DNA of 64,000 nucleotides from Leptoclinus maculatus (GCA_032191485.1 JAVDOI010000004.1:21324943-21388942), one strand, 5' to 3'. Positions 45,150 to 52,033 are shown, counted from the first letter of the stretch. The notes: a model not told the origin generated them from the letters alone. Made by a program: numbers and translations.

Positions 45150-45261
45150 CACACAGTCACACAGTCACACACAGTCTCACACACACACAAGACACACACG
45201 CACACACACACACACACACAGACACGCACACACCCACACACAGACACACAGACACACACAG

Positions 45262-45307
<46 letters not shown>

Positions 45308-47582
45308 ACACACAGACACAGTCACACATTTCAAGATGAGAATGTTTTTACGTGAAAAGTGGCTAAAAAGCTGAACGATAAAGTGGAATGAGTCCTAAAA
45401 CCAGACGAGTCGGCATTATTTCACTTCCTGTGTCCTCACCTCAAAGTCAAAATGTTGGTTAAATGTGTTTTAGTTCAGATTAGATTCAGCTTCAAACATC
45501 AGAAGTGGAGTTCATTAGTGAAGATTATCTCGATGAACTAAAGTGACGCTATAACTTCCTGTTGATTTCATTCCTGCAGCAGTTTACGGTATTTTAAATA
45601 AATAATAAACACCAATCCACTATTATTTATTCCATAAAGCCCTCTGTCAGCTCATTTCTTTTGGCAACAGAAGAGACATCAAGGGAGTCGTTATGAAACG
45701 GAAAACCAACCCACTGAAATAATAAAGGTCCACCGTCGGCTTATCTTCTAATCTTGAAGCTTTTTCACCGTCCGCCTGTCAAAGGGCTATTACTATTATT
45801 ATTATTGTTACTATTATTATTATTGTTATTATTATTATAAAAAGGGGCATCTGATACAAAATGTACAGATCTTGTATCTCATGCTTGACATTATTATATA
45901 AAAAGTGAAGAAATGTGTCTACATTATTTTCAACAAAGAAACAGAAAGAAATGAAGAAAGTGACCTTTGACCTCTGTCACACTACGATGCCTTTGTTCAA
46001 AGTGCCAGACAGACAAACTGACAGCTACACGACCACCGCAGCATTCTTTCTACTGAGCTTTGAGATAATTGGCTGGAAAAATATTGTCAACTTGTCAAAA
46101 GCGATCATGTTCAAACTTCCTAACTTTTCTTACTGTAAACAGGAACCAGCAGGTTCTCTGTCTGCTCATTCACACATCTCCTTCTGGTCTTTTTGTGTTG
46201 TGTCTTTACTTCCTGTTATGTATTTGTTGTGTAATTATTGAAGCCATATTTTACATCCCTGCATCCTCACATACATGTTTAGTCTGTGCAGGCTTTTTGC
46301 TCATGAACAGTTAATCCGATCACATGCAATTTTGGACTAAATTCACGAAGCAAAAAATCCCTCAATTTAATCCCAATAACGTCAAAACCACGGGTTTGAG
46401 ATTAGCAGCCCCCCCCCCCCCCTGAATGACTGAGACACACACACACACACACACTTTAAGTCTCTCGGTGTGTGTGAACGATCATACTTTCATAAGCTCC
46501 AGTGTTTTATGTCAAACGTCCACTGGAAGCTTTAACCAGCAGAGCGAGTGTAATGTTCAGATAATCTCTCTCTAAACGTGAACACTACAAGTTCTAAATG
46601 CTTAACCAATTCTTCATGAACACAAACTGTAACTTAAATTAACAACTAAATATTTTTTAACTAAGTAGTTTAAGTTTAAGCTTATTGACACATTTAGCAG
46701 ATAAAGAGTCGTCTTTCCTGATCAAATTAAGTCCTTTTAGCTCCGTGTTTGGTCTCCACCACCTCCTGAGAGAAATGTCCGTCTCTTTAGCTGCTAAATG
46801 CTCCACTTTGTTCTACAGCTGTAGTCAGACAGCCACACTGCTAAGATGTTTCCTGCAGACGGCACTTTATTTTGAAAAGACTGTATTCATGTAACGAGCG
46901 GAAAAATAGACTTTCGTAAGAAAATACACAAAAAATGTGGGTTAACTTTTCCTAAGCGATCACACAAACTGCTGTATGAGGATACGTTGCATAAATACGT
47001 TTAATTAAAGTCTGCGTGGGGAGGAGGTCAGGGTGGATTGGTCAACAGGTCAAACAGGACTTTCACCCAGGTGATCTCTGTTCGTGTCCCATGTGAAGCC
47101 AAATATAACGTACTTGTTTTACACTTAATAATTGTTATTGTTCATATATGTTCATATTTGTATTCTATTGTTCCTTTCTTATTCTTCTGTTGTAATCTTT
47201 AATGAAACTCTGGCACAAGAATTTCCTTCAGGATTAATAAACTTTACAACACTAGCTCGTCTATTAACTTGACCAATCACGAGCCAACAGAGCGTCTTTC
47301 CCACCAACACTGCTCGTGAACAATCAACAAAAGGAACACTTCCTACCCGTCCTCCTGTCGAACTGGGACAAAGCCCTCGGCGTGGATGACGCACTGTCCC
47401 GAGGGCAGAACGGCCGACTGCTGCAGCTTCTCGGCGTCCCTCCTCTCCGAGATGCCCTGCAGCAGACGGAGCTCCCCAAAGTTCCCGGCGACGGCCTCCG
47501 GTGACCGCAGGCTGTTCCGGCGCTGGTGGCCCTGGGCCGACGCCTGGGACATCTCCATCTCGCTTTTGTTCTCCAGATACAT
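6617..47582 (-). CDS. oca2: oca2: P protein, melanosomal transmembrane transporter (23 coding exons, complete)
   Basis: OCA2 is a polytopic melanosome membrane protein of the NhaD/ArsB-like ion transporter superfamily. It supports an anion conductance that raises melanosomal pH so that tyrosinase works; loss causes albinism. The 23 exons listed separately sum to 2517 nt, giving 838 residues plus stop, the length I recall for the human protein. All junctions are GT-AG and in phase. The N-terminal ~175 residues are cytosolic with an acidic dileucine sorting motif (DRSPLL, about 97-102). A first membrane segment (about 179-200) is followed by a luminal loop with N-glycosylation sequons NLT (219) and NWT (272). 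A multi-pass core follows, with LDNVTTMM (439-446), GDPPN (484-488), DNIPFTATM and [13 protein letters not shown]. The ATG at 47580-47582 lies 7 nt after a good splice acceptor, so an upstream non-coding exon is expected. Identification is near certain; exon 2 and exon 5 borders are the least sure. Confidence 0.97.
7188..7286. mobile_element. fold-back element, 39-bp arms
   Basis: Arms 7188-7226 and 7248-7286 are 35/39 complementary, separated by 21 bp. Outer ends CAGTGTTGCATGAAA / TTTCATGCAACACTG. Short MITE-like or solo fold-back in oca2 intron 22. Confidence 0.8.
8943..9440 (+). mobile_element. interspersed repeat family B, longest copy
   Basis: Contains GAAGTGACCATATCTGGACT, CTGTCAATCACTGTGTAGCC, CTAAATGGACCATCATTTAC, TAGACTTCTATACAACCAGA and CCCCCTGGTGGACACTAGAG. 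At least six other copies lie in this window. No clear terminal inverted repeats or coding capacity, so it is non-autonomous. Confidence 0.8.
10190..10680 (+). mobile_element. interspersed repeat family R
   Basis: Contains GGTTACTCCTCATTTTTCC, CACGTGTCAATTT, TTAGTTAGGTTTAA, AAAGATGGTGAAATACATAG and ends CGCTGGATGAGACCAGCCTG. Same order as the copy at 29.8-30.1 kb. Confidence 0.75.
12759..13872. repeat. 32-bp minisatellite, ~35 copies, oca2 intron 22
   Basis: Unit begins AGATTTATTTATACGGTACA and ends TATCTTTAGTGT. Variants alternate GAG, GTG or GAA before the junction and T or C in TTTAT/TTCAT. One shortened unit lies near 13620. The array ends about 16 nt from exon 22. Confidence 0.97.
13889..13982 (-). 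CDS. oca2: oca2 coding exon 22 (residues 779-809)
   Basis: Encodes [20 protein letters not shown] then [23 protein letters not shown] is a transporter signature near the C-terminus. Acceptor CTGTTTAG, donor AG|GTGAGC. A 32-bp minisatellite starts about 16 nt beyond the exon edge in the downstream intron. Confidence 0.97.
13983..15520 (-). other. oca2 intron 21
   Basis: 1.5 kb; the segment at 14185-14215 (CCAGTTGTGTGAGAGTTTGT) also occurs at 9477-9497. No gene-like content. Confidence 0.7.
15521..15614 (-). CDS. oca2: oca2 coding exon 21 (residues 748-778)
   Basis: Encodes IPVLINLSQDADVNLPVKPL then IYALAMGACLG. Acceptor GTTCTTGCAG, donor G|GTGAGA. Close match to the human segment. Confidence 0.97.
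16025..16825 (+). mobile_element. MITE-like repeat A with repeat B inserted (nested)
   Basis: Outer element A starts AATAGTTTGACATTTTGGAG (about 16032) and ends with the inverse AAACTGTCAAACTATCCC (about 16796-16814). It contains the fish-typical GTTAACTTAGCTTAGCACAA. A near-complete B copy (about 16185-16640) splits it. Confidence 0.75.
17080..17700. other. CpG-rich unassigned segment between nested repeats
   Basis: Unlike its AT-rich surroundings this stretch is rich in CG dinucleotides (GTGTCGCGGCC, AACGCGAAAAAGTGACG, TCGTAGATCGTAGATCG). No ORF supports a gene. A recent insertion is possible. Confidence 0.4.
17714..17831. repeat. perfect 31-bp inverted repeat plus secondary hairpins
   Basis: Arms 17714-17744 and 17747-17777 are exact reverse complements with a 2-nt centre. 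A second hairpin follows (17773-17782 with 17791-17800), and the AATCCCGCTGAA core recurs at 17811-17822. Confidence 0.95.
17940..18245 (-). mobile_element. reverse-oriented repeat A end with repeat B fragment
   Basis: 17980-18075 matches the A end in reverse (GGTTTGACAG, GAGATGAGATTGATAACTC), and 18110-18245 is the B end in reverse. This mirrors the junction at 16620-16820. Confidence 0.7.
18395..18499 (-). CDS. oca2: oca2 coding exon 20 (residues 713-747)
   Basis: Encodes AVPEDQRLAIAIILVMWVSA then LASSLIDNIPFTATM. SLIDNIPFTATM is the second core transporter motif, echoing LDNVTTM in exon 12 as in other inverted-repeat ion transporters. Acceptor CCCCTCTCAG, donor ATG|GTGAGA. Confidence 0.97.
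18500..19836 (-). other. oca2 intron 19
   Basis: 1.3 kb; a direct 25-bp duplication at about 19295-19344 (CTCAAAGGAAACACCGGTGC). Otherwise nothing seen. Confidence 0.7.
19837..19896 (-). CDS. oca2: oca2 coding exon 19 (residues 693-712)
   Basis: Encodes ALAQLQLIDYIGEQTALLIK. Acceptor CATCTTCCAG, donor AAA|GTGAGT. A 60-nt exon in phase 0. Confidence 0.97.
19897..20812 (-). other. oca2 intron 18
   Basis: 0.9 kb; a repeated CTAACGTTAACTAGCTCTCC motif at 20440-20485. Nothing else. Confidence 0.7.
20813..20940 (-). CDS. oca2: oca2 coding exon 18 (residues 650-692)
   Basis: Encodes WIAILGSLWLLVLADIQDFE then IILHRVEWATLLFFAGLFVL and ME. Two membrane segments around the conserved HRVEWATLLFF. Acceptor TTCTCTCTCAG, donor GAG|GTATTT. 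Confidence 0.97.
22940..23135. repeat. 13-bp minisatellite (GTAGCGTAACAAC), ~14 copies
   Basis: Array starts with GTAACTTAACAAG variants and drifts to GTAGCCTAACAAC. It sits inside another family R-like element (about 22800-23250), ending with CATGAACAGCGGTCTCCTTG. Confidence 0.93.
24404..24712 (+). mobile_element. interspersed repeat family B, copy in oca2 intron 17
   Basis: Starts at CTCTGGTAGAGACCTGTCAA and runs to the GAGGAGTCGCCCCCTGATGG region and beyond; 5' truncated relative to the 8.9 kb copy. Confidence 0.8.
25042..25150 (-). CDS. oca2: oca2 coding exon 17 (residues 614-649)
   Basis: Encodes HRITDTVLLVKCVSVLTVVI then FMFFLNSFVPSIHLEL. His614 corresponds to human H615, the site of the East Asian H615R variant; the fish has the ancestral His. 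Acceptor CTCCTCCACAG, donor G|GTGAGC. Confidence 0.96.
25331..25388 (-). CDS. oca2: oca2 coding exon 16 (residues 594-613)
   Basis: Encodes EISQEDKNWEQNIQELQKK after a split Arg codon. Acceptor GACAG with a rather poor pyrimidine tract; donor AAG|GTAAGC. The charged helix matches human QISQEDKNWETNIQELQKK. Confidence 0.94.
26240..26387 (-). CDS. oca2: oca2 coding exon 15 (cytosolic loop, residues 545-593)
   Basis: Encodes LKHEILVWRQTAQRINPASR then EETAVKCLLMQKVLNLESLL and RKMMKTFQ. Charged loop, clear match to human [20 protein letters not shown]. Acceptor GCTCTGCAG, donor AG|GTGAAA. Confidence 0.96.
26388..28449 (-). other. oca2 intron 14
   Basis: 2.1 kb with G runs at 26453-26472 and 27370-27394 and a (TA)n at 27167-27190. 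No gene-like content. Confidence 0.75.
28450..28582 (-). CDS. oca2: oca2 coding exon 14 (residues 501-544)
   Basis: Encodes GIDFASFTGYMSLGICLVLL then TSFPFLRLLYWNKKLYNKES and IEIV. One membrane segment is followed by a basic cytosolic stretch. Acceptor TTCTCTCACAG, donor G|GTGAGT. Confidence 0.96.
29760..30125 (+). mobile_element. interspersed repeat family R
   Basis: Contains CTTAGTTAGGTTTAAGAAA, AAGATGGTGAAATACAAG, GAACAGCGGTCTCCTGGCTG and GCTGGATGAGACCAGCCTGG. A tail fragment of the family also lies at 12190-12275. Confidence 0.75.
31310..31740. repeat. ~130-bp degenerate tandem repeat rich in AACGTTAGC/GCTAAC
   Basis: About three units, each with TTACATTAAGCTT, CCTGTTGTTGTTGT, CTAACATTAGCGTTAGTTTG and AATATCAGTATAACACT-like words. 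In oca2 intron 13. Confidence 0.8.
31869..32452. repeat. 32-bp minisatellite (GTGATCTTCCACCTTAACAC...), ~19 copies, oca2 intron 13
   Basis: Full units are 32 bp. Several shorter units lack the CATCATAATG segment, giving 22-bp spacing. Copies are nearly identical, implying recent homogenisation. Confidence 0.96.
33240..33840 (-). mobile_element. interspersed repeat family R with internal tandem expansion
   Basis: Reverse-oriented R element. The flank at 33722-33840 reads back as the CCTCATTTTC..CAACACATGTCAATTTCAGC head, and the middle is the 31-bp array. Confidence 0.75.
33270..33722. repeat. 31-bp minisatellite derived from repeat family R, ~14 copies
   Basis: Unit CTAACTAAGTATTTCACCAT + CTTTATTAAAC. 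Its reverse complement reads TTAGTTAGGTTTAA..AAGATGGTGAAATA, which occurs as a single copy in the R elements at 10.4 and 29.9 kb. The flanks (33240-33270, 33722-33840) are also family R. Confidence 0.93.
34204..34342 (-). CDS. oca2: oca2 coding exon 13 (residues 454-500)
   Basis: Encodes LCEVLNLDPRHVLIAEVIFT then NIGGAATAVGDPPNVIIVSN and QDLRKE. Ala480 and Asn488 match human A481 and N489, both reported OCA2 variant sites. Acceptor TATTTGCAG, donor GAA|GTAGGC, placed by alignment with human LRKM|GLDF. Confidence 0.95.
35422..35546 (-). CDS. oca2: oca2 coding exon 12 (residues 413-453)
   Basis: Encodes AYQLSRGRVWPMIMILCLIA then AILSAFLDNVTTMMLFTPVT and IR. LDNVTTMM is a core transporter motif; Val442 matches the human V443 albinism site and Arg418 the R419 site. 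Acceptor CTCTCTGAAG, donor AG|GTCAGC. Confidence 0.97.
36827..36883 (-). CDS. oca2: oca2 coding exon 11 (residues 394-412)
   Basis: Encodes MVLVAIFSETGFFDYCAVK, nearly identical to human. Acceptor TTTGTTCCAG, donor AAG|GTGAGT. A 57-nt exon in phase 0. Confidence 0.97.
38069..38134 (-). CDS. oca2: oca2 coding exon 10 (residues 372-393)
   Basis: Encodes RPSLVTVVEWIDYETLALLF then GM. Acceptor GACTCCCACAG, donor ATG|GTGAGA. Phase 0 at both ends. Confidence 0.96.
38807..38878 (-). CDS. oca2: oca2 coding exon 9 (residues 348-371)
   Basis: Encodes [20 protein letters not shown] then IIGD, nearly identical to human. Acceptor TTTTTCAG, donor GAT|GTGAGT. Phase 0 at both ends. Confidence 0.97.
38879..40329 (-). 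other. oca2 intron 8
   Basis: 1.45 kb with the A/AT microsatellite at 39.6 kb. 40030-40130 is of ordinary complexity with no assigned feature. Confidence 0.65.
39603..39665. repeat. A-tract plus (AT)n microsatellite
   Basis: Poly-A followed by about 25 AT dinucleotides in oca2 intron 8. Confidence 0.95.
40330..40483 (-). CDS. oca2: oca2 coding exon 8 (residues 296-347)
   Basis: Encodes DPIVITVQAFLQENEVVPLS then MTHQSLYVNVETQVGIAGII and LTGVYILIIFE, a membrane segment almost identical to human ILAGVYALIIFE. Acceptor CCCACACAG, donor GAG|GTAAAC. Residue 304 is Gln where human has Arg305. Confidence 0.95.
40830..41222. repeat. degenerate ~20-bp array (ACTACAAAGAGACATAAAAC), oca2 intron 7
   Basis: Repeated ACTACAAAGAGACA-like words end about 18 nt from exon 7. 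It is the inverted partner of the array at 41730-42440. Confidence 0.85.
41240..41322 (-). CDS. oca2: oca2 coding exon 7 (luminal loop, residues 269-295)
   Basis: Encodes VVYNWTIPLHSERSDQKLLT then KTFEMLS. The NWT sequon matches human HNWTV. Acceptor TTTGTGATCAG, donor AG|GTATTT. The intron before it is only 119 nt. Confidence 0.94.
41358..41435. repeat. (GAT)n(GAC)n triplet repeat in the 119-nt oca2 intron 6
   Basis: About 19 GAC triplets flanked by GAT, filling roughly two thirds of the intron between exons 6 and 7. Confidence 0.95.
41442..41596 (-). CDS. oca2: oca2 coding exon 6 (luminal loop, residues 217-268)
   Basis: Encodes MNLTDFRDNALLKLQVGGPF and on to DLDQDYILVQVEQIEPPG and RRRRSQQ. 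The NLT sequon at 219 lies in the large luminal loop. Acceptor CGTCCCTCAG, donor CAG|GTGAGC. A GAC/GAT triplet repeat starts a few bases beyond the donor. Confidence 0.94.
41730..42440. repeat. degenerate ~20-bp array (GTTTTGTGTCTCTTTGTAGT), oca2 intron 5
   Basis: Repeated TTTTGTGTCTCTTTG / GTCATTTTG words, reverse complement of the intron 7 array, upstream of exon 6 on the transcript. A shorter copy of the family lies at 35785-35905. Confidence 0.85.
42645..42717 (-). CDS. oca2: oca2 coding exon 5 (residues 193-216)
   Basis: Encodes LFFSMYPDRDNPWRMLAVSS then TDSF, matching human ILFSLYPDQGKLW. The end is set by alignment: donor T|GTATCT gives TDSFSMNL with the same spacing as human ENYSVNL. 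A second in-phase GT at 42649-42650 would shorten it by two residues. Both donors are weak. Confidence 0.78.
42930..42987 (-). CDS. oca2: oca2 coding exon 4 (residues 173-192)
   Basis: Encodes CCFRVSKIATMFTIVVLCS, the start of the first transmembrane segment (human ends in FVVLCS at the same junction). Acceptor TTGTTTCAG, donor AGT|GTAAGT. Confidence 0.93.
43245..43490. repeat. ~240-bp direct repeat, copy 1 (oca2 intron 3)
   Basis: Contains CCATAACTCGTCTTCTGTCA and GTGAAGTTTCATGGTGATAT; by eye about 95% identical to 44365-44600. A more diverged relative lies near 38400-38575. Confidence 0.92.
43560..43660. repeat. 18-bp tandem repeat (ATAAAACATCTGCATCAT)
   Basis: About five to six copies in oca2 intron 3, ending about 15 nt from the exon 3 donor. 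Confidence 0.9.
43677..43868 (-). CDS. oca2: oca2 coding exon 3 (residues 109-172)
   Basis: Encodes MTYMTLHDPGFVGGEE and the acidic/serine-rich segment LSRSSPSEKSDPLENL, aligned with human YHPEFITAEESWED and following residues. Acceptor TTTTTACAG, donor AA|GTGAGA. At 192 nt with equal end phases, skipping would keep the reading frame. Direct ~240-bp repeats flank it in the two neighbouring introns. Confidence 0.93.
44365..44600. repeat. ~240-bp direct repeat, copy 2 (oca2 intron 2)
   Basis: Same orientation as the copy at 43245-43490, so exon 3 sits between two near-identical direct repeats about 1.1 kb apart. Confidence 0.92.
44818..44907 (-). CDS. oca2: oca2 coding exon 2 (residues 79-108)
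   Basis: Encodes FSVVNILRGKTNSAN followed by LTDRSPLLRFSQDD. DRSPLL fits the acidic dileucine pattern [DE]xxxL[LI] used for melanosomal sorting, at the place of human ENTPLL. Donor AG|GTTTGT. Two acceptors six bases apart (CAGCTTCAG) would start the exon at 44907 or 44901; both keep frame. Confidence 0.85.
44908..47346 (-). other. oca2 intron 1
   Basis: 2.4 kb with the compound CA tract, a C run at 46411-46422 and repeat fragments around 46640-46990 (one reads back as family R or A/TC type). No gene-like content. Confidence 0.65.
45082..45330. repeat. compound (CA)n microsatellite, ~250 bp
   Basis: CA runs interrupted by AGTCACACAG units, in oca2 intron 1. Confidence 0.95.
47347..47582 (-). 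CDS. oca2: oca2 coding exon 1 (start codon, residues 1-78)
   Basis: Begins MYLENKSEMEM and ends with VRQEDG before donor GG|GTAGGA. The acceptor lies at 47590-47591 after a pyrimidine tract, with a branchpoint-like TACTGAAT just upstream, so about 7 nt of 5' UTR belong to this exon. The N-terminus is poorly conserved with mammals, as usual for this protein. The exact start is inferred from the first in-frame Met after the acceptor. Confidence 0.85.
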
Positions 47583-48680
47583 GCTGAGGCTGACGGAGGG
47601 GAGAAGGACGTTTATATTCAGTAGAAACCTCAAAGTCAAAGTCAACATGCAAACCGGCTGTAACGGATTTATTTTTATTTTTGGGCCACTTGGGGGAAAA
47701 GAACACTGTCATATTATCACCTTTTAGGATGAACATGTTGGCTTATGTTCTCATCCAGCTGTTGCAGAGAAACATTTGTATTCATTTATAGTCCTGTTTC
47801 TGAGCTCGCGGTCAAAGTAAGTCTCACGTTCTCTCTCTTTTTGCTCTGTTTTTGGTCTCCACCCACTCCGGAGGGAAATATCGGTCTCTTTATGGAGCTT
47901 TTTTTTTTGCTGACATCTTCCTGCTGCCACTGATGCTGTGAGAGCCGTGAGACTGAACCAAAACATCAAAGTTAAAGCTGGAAAACCAAAACAATGAGCT
48001 GAAAGACGCTGAAACAATAAATAAAGTAAAAAAGGAGCCACAGAGTCAGGTGATACAAGTCTGTCAGAGCGTCATGTGATCCACTGGCAATGTGGGAATA
48101 GTGATTAAAGCAGTTTTAAAGTTACAAGAGGGAATCTTTTGTTTTCTTATATAAGCTTAAAAACTTAAAACGATGATATCAAAATGACCAAAAATCTGTT
48201 TAATTCGTTGACTTTTATAACTTCATCACCTTCAAAGCAATCAGCCTCTGAGTTTGTGTTGTTGCGAGACTTTAGTGTTTTAAAGGTTAGTTCAGATTCA
48301 CTGAAGTCTCTCAACAACACAACCTCACTACCAGATGGAGGCAGCAGTAGATCAACAGCTCCTGTGTCCTGAGAGGTAGAATCAGTGTTTTAGTGAATGG
48401 AGTCTGGTGTCTTTGTAGAGATCATAGATGATGTAACGTCTGATTTGCTCCCGTGCTGGTTTTCTGTACATCAATAACTTTCTTCTCGCTGGACGAACAA
48501 GGAACGAGGAGCTCTGTCTCCTCTTTAACTTGTGGTGGAGCCAAAGGTCTGTTAAATGTAAAGACTTCGCCACGTTAAATCAGACCCTCGAGTGCACTGT
48601 GCATTATACCAGCTGGGTGATTCATGACGCCCATAATGCACTTCAGCGTGAGGTCAGCGGATGAGGTCAGCCACGGCAGA

Positions 48681-48869
48681 CATGTGGTCCTCACCATCAC
48701 AAAGGCAGGCGGCATGAGCTCGATGGGATTATTGCTCACATGAAAAGGCAACAGGAACTCGTGACAGTTGAGCCGGCTGTGATAAGTCCTCTGAGGAGTG
48801 AGACTACGGTCCTGTGAGGAGGTGGTACGTCCAAGAACTGATCCTTCTAACAAGCCTCATAACACATGA
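48681..48869 (-). promoter_or_regulatory. cluster of three CATGTG E-boxes (MITF-type)
   Basis: CATGTG at 48681-48686, TCATGTGA (minus) at 48736-48743 and TCATGTG (minus) at 48863-48869, 1.1-1.3 kb upstream of the oca2 start codon. TCATGTGA is an exact MITF/TFE consensus. Function is inferred only from motif and position. Confidence 0.3.
48695..48790 (-). other. isolated exon-like open frame, 96 bp
   Basis: Encodes RTYHSRLNCHEFLLPFHVSN then NPIELMPPAFVM. It is bounded by a good acceptor (ACTCCTCAG) and a consensus donor (ATG|GTGAGG), with a length divisible by 3. The protein is not recognised. It could be an upstream oca2 exon, an exon of a lost gene, or chance. Confidence 0.35.
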
Positions 48870-49611
48870 TGATTTGATCCTTATCAATAGAAAATATATA
48901 TTCATTATGGCAGCTTTTAAAGTTGCAGCATTGATTTCTTATTTACAGAAAGAAAAATCTTCAATGACACACGATTAATTCTCATTTTTCATAATGACGC
49001 CTCGCGTTAACATCCTCATCGAATGCTTGTGACGGGAGGAGAATGCTCCTCTTTATTCCAGCGGACGACAAAGACTCACTGCTTTCTTAATTTCTCCACC
49101 CTTCGTTCACAGCGGTTAACGATTCGAGACGGATTTATTATTAGAAACAAGGATTATGAGATGATTCTGTAGCCGTTTCACGCTGATTATTAATGTCTGG
49201 AAATATAGAATATAAAATGTGATGCTAGTTATGTATGTTTTGTTTCTGTTATAACGTCATCTCTCTGAATAGTTTGTATTGTTTTTCTATTTTTACCATG
49301 TAGAGTGCCTTTGAGTACCTTTATGTATTATTATTATTAATAATAATAATATAAAATATAGTGCTCCACCTGTGTATTTTAAAAGAGCTTTGATTGGTCA
49401 GAATATTACTACAAGTACAAGTACATTTACCATATTAGTGTTTATGTTTACAGAGTTCACTAATGTGCAGCAGTGTTATGATCATGATTAAAATAAAACC
49501 CACTGTAACAGAATGCTGCTGACTTCTAATTAAAGTCAAACTTTTATTTTGGCGAGGAGAAAGAGACAGAGATGAAAGTGATGAGACCAACCTGTAGAGA
49601 TGTTTTAGATG

Positions 49612-49616
49612 ATGAC

Positions 49617-49659
<43 letters not shown>
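49612..49659. repeat. (GAT)n microsatellite
   Basis: About 16 near-perfect GAT triplets in the intergenic region. Confidence 0.95.
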
Positions 49660-50549
49660 TTAAACGATGAACATCCAACAATCAAAATCACGAGTTAAAA
49701 AACCAGGCAGACAATCTGATGCTGGACTGTGATGAAGACGAGGGAGGGCGAGGTGTTTCTTCTCCTCTTCGTCCTCCCCGGATCGAGGAGCTGAGGGGTC
49801 TGGGTCTGGAGGAGCTGAGGGGTCTGGGTCTGGAGAAGCTGAGTGGAGGAGTGCCACAGTTTTCTCTGCACTAATAGCAGATAAACGTTTCCCATTCAAT
49901 CCTCTCTCTCTCTCTCTCTTTCTTACAACCAAAGTCCCCACATGCTTAGCCGCCTCCCCCCCCCCCCTCCCGCCATCTTCCAGAGAAAACCAGTTTCTTG
50001 ATCTAAATAAATAAATACAATTATGGTCCTATACTGAAGTTATATTATTATTATTGGATAATTTAATAAAAATGTTTACGTATGTATATGTTAAAATAGG
50101 CAATCAAAGCATCCAGATCCTGGACTCAAAAGTTAATATTAATGCTGATTTAAATGTGAATTAGTAGCTTTTATTTCATTTTTTTGTGATTAGAGATGGA
50201 TGTAGATTTTAGTGAGCGAGCTGTCAAATAAACCCCCCCCCCAGCATCAGTTGCCTAAGGGTGTCGAAAGGTCAGACGGGCTTCAAGGAAGACTAAACCG
50301 CCCGCCCCTCAAGCTTAAATAGCTTTAAAATGTTTCTAAATTGTTGAAATGATCCATGACCTTTGTGCAAATGGAAGTTTAAAAGGTGGGGGGGTGGGGG
50401 GGGCTTTGGGGCCCGACTCTAAAGGTCTGAGGGAACGTGTGAAAACTGCCCCTCTGGTCCTGCATCCCTCAGTTCAATGTAATAAAGTTACTGATCAGTA
50501 ACTCTGCTGTAGTGACCGTTAACGTCAGCGAGTACATCTGATGCTTTAC

Positions 50550-50925
50550 ACATGGAACCTGTTAAACATGGAACCTGTTAAACATGGAACCTGTAAAAAC
50601 ATGGAACCTGTAAAAACATGGAACCTGTTACACATGGAACCTGTTATGGAGCCTGTTACTCATGGAACCTGTTACGCATGGAACCTGTTACGCATGGAAC
50701 CTGTTACGCATGGAACCTGTTACTACGCATGGAACCTGTTACGCATGGAACCTGTTACGCATGGAACATGTTACTCATGGAACCTGTTACGCATGGAACC
50801 TGTTACGCATGGAACCTGTTACTCATGGAACCTGTTACTCATGGAACCTGTTACTCATGGAACCTGTTACTCATGGAACCTGTTACGCATGGAACCTGTT
50901 ACGCATGGAACCTGTTACACATGTT
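50550..50925. repeat. 15-bp minisatellite (CATGGAACCTGTTAC), ~25 copies
   Basis: Tandem units with variable last bases (ACG, ACT, ACA, AAA). Because 15 is a multiple of 3, three frames stay open, giving false ORFs. Confidence 0.95.
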
Positions 50926-51864
50926 TATGAGGAATCCAGAGCTAAACGTTGACGCGAGGGTCGCGAGAAAGTGACGTCACACCGTCGGATTTCGTCTCTT
51001 CCTGCAACATCCAACATTTTCTAAGGATGGACGGAGAAAAAGTAGAACTTTGAGGAGCTTCGAGAACGTTGGTTTCCTCGAGGAGAAACAGAATAAAAGA
51101 CTTAGACGTTTCCTTGTCACCTCTTCAGCTCATCTCCGTTAGACTTAAAACCACAAACGTGCTGATTAATTAAATTTTCTTGCTTTTTTTTATTTTTGAA
51201 TCACAATGTTTTCTGAAGCGAACACCAACTCAAGTTTTTATATTTCAAAAGCAAAGAATATAAATTTGGGGGCGCTATCTGTAATCTTCTTATACATTTA
51301 CCTTTGACCCAACACAAGTGAGCAGATCAGGATTCCATGAGGAGAAGCCAGTGAGCATTTAGAAACTCCTCTATGAAAACTATCCATCCGGTGATCTGAA
51401 TGAAATTTTTTTTAAATTTACTCGAGTGATGACAGTCGTTTGATTTCCTGCAACTGACCCTCTCCATTCTCAGAAACCAGTGAGGACAATGTTTCCCATT
51501 GAGGAGGAGTCACCTGGTCTGGACTCCCTGGAGACTCTCTGGTCTTGTGGGCCGATAGCAGCGAGAGCAGAGCGATCACATGGACGGTGAGGAAAGGGAG
51601 GAGAGAGAGCCGGAGGCTTTGAAACTGAGACACCGACTCCTGGATGAATGACTTTCTCTCTGCTCAGCTTCTCGTACGCACACAAACCAACAGTCATGTG
51701 ATGCAGGACGGGAATCATCATCATCATCCTGAGGTACATTGATGAAGGCACACTGATGGTCATCTACAGCTGCAGTTATGTACGCACATCAGAGTCTTCT
51801 ACAGGAGATGAAAACGAAGACAATAAACTGAAGACAAAAGTCAAACAAAACAAATCCTAATCCT

Positions 51865-52033
51865 CTATCCTGTCAATCACTGTGTAGCCCCGCCCTAAAG
51901 CATACCCTGCTTTATGATCTGTTTGACTCTAAATGGACCATAATTTACTAAATGAACATCATGCTGTATTGAAGAAGACTTGAAACTAGAGATTGAGACC
52001 ATAAACTCATGTTTACAATGTTTACTGAGGTAC
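51865..52033 (+). mobile_element. interspersed repeat family B, fragment
   Basis: From CCTGTCAATCACTGTGTAGC to ACAATGTTTACTGAGGTA, then abrupt loss of similarity. Confidence 0.8.

Noticed and set aside
47179..47736. 185-codon minus-strand frame overlapping oca2 exon 1
   Set aside because: Runs through exon 1 in the wrong frame; the MYLENK frame is supported by splice phase.
50541..50974. Three overlapping frames coding repeats such as MEPVTHGTCY
   Set aside because: Product of a 15-bp minisatellite, which keeps frames open by its length; no splice sites or homology.
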